A DNA stretch of 64,000 nt from Tubulanus polymorphus (taxonomy: Eukaryota; Nemertea; Palaeonemertea; Tubulaniformes; Tubulanidae), in assembly GCF_964204645.1 (NCBI RefSeq), contig NC_134034.1:923501-987500 (forward strand). The letters are read 5' to 3'. The translations under genes were made by a program, and so were the position numbers. The notes beneath the pieces were generated by a model that did not search any database, had not been told where the DNA came from, and saw nothing but the letters and a program-made list of their open reading frames with translations. Shown one piece after another: positions 63,714 through 64,000 of the stretch. Every line of letters starts with the position of its first letter. Within the stretch, counting starts at the first letter, position 1.

Positions 63714-64000
63714 GTGTTTTTTTCGATTTCCAGGTCAGTTGAAACCGAGCAGAGACCTGCGCCAAATTATGATTTATTTGAACGCTATAGCTGTGAACGC
63801 GCTCTCTTATCAAGCAAATTGGACTCCAGTCTGGTCCGGACAAAATCATCCCCACGTGATCACGCGTGACAATTGTGGAATTGATGATCACAAATTCATT
63901 CACTGAGATCCACTGATGTTTGTGGATACGAAATTATCCGCTGTTTGGAAATTAATGAAATAGCTGGTAAGCCATCGCGCCCTCACCCCCTCGCCATCTC
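63714..64000. other. Non-coding end of window
   Basis: Short overlapping frames on both strands have no splice or domain support. Confidence 0.5.

Overview
This is a eukaryotic, animal genomic window of about 64 kb. It has spliced genes with GT..AG introns, a metazoan adenylyl cyclase, a rhodopsin-class GPCR, secreted PAN and LamG modules, a non-LTR retrotransposon, tRNA-derived repeats, miniature inverted-repeat elements (MITEs) and very abundant tandem arrays. CpG is not obviously depleted in the coding exons. The gene mix and repeat style suggest a lophotrochozoan-type marine invertebrate (mollusc, annelid, nemertean or similar). That is an inference, and I cannot name a species.

Layout. 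1-8.3 kb is gene-poor with repeats. 8.9-10.6 kb holds two coding exons (minus strand) of an unrecognised protein or proteins. 10.6-17.6 kb is repeat-rich, including a 44-bp satellite at 13.6-14.5 kb. 17.8-20.7 kb is a complete three-exon leucine-rich-repeat (LRR) transmembrane receptor-like gene (+). 21.9-22.9 kb is an intact single-exon orphan GPCR (-). 23.6-42.4 kb is an accessory cluster. It holds four dispersed copies of a tiny secreted cysteine-rich peptide gene (A and B at 23.7-26.9 kb, minus; D at 33.1-36.3 kb, plus; C at 41.7-42.3 kb, minus), interleaved with a PAN/EGF-like/LamG secreted protein gene (28.0-29.4 kb, -), a 5'-truncated LINE (33.1-35.3 kb) and a mucin-like Thr/Ala/Ser/Glu repeat gene (38.8-40.4 kb, -). 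42.4-46.3 kb is repeats, including tandem units that carry a tRNA-type B box. 46.3-60.7 kb carries the 3' half (14 exons) of an adenylyl cyclase of the type 5/6 kind (-); its remaining 5' exons must lie beyond 64 kb or go unrecognised above 60.8 kb. Its introns are crowded with satellites and long purine/pyrimidine tracts.

Main result of the hunt. The cysteine-rich genes share a 5-codon first exon, a nearly invariant signal-peptide segment, a conserved upstream region and, in three copies, a conserved poly(A) signal. Their mature regions have 4, 6, 8 or 8 cysteines, mostly spaced CX3C, as expected for disulfide-stapled helical hairpins. Copies B and D look intact, A has lost exon 1, and C has an early stop and an altered donor. 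In B and D, LINE copies sit antisense in the single intron, both at the same position inside a dispersed 75-bp repeat, which suggests site-specific retrotransposition. Separately, at least three satellite families in the window look like tandem amplifications of MITE terminal repeats.

Limits. Exon calls come from reading frames, splice signals and known family motifs by eye. No alignment, search or expression evidence was available. Repeat copy numbers are approximate.
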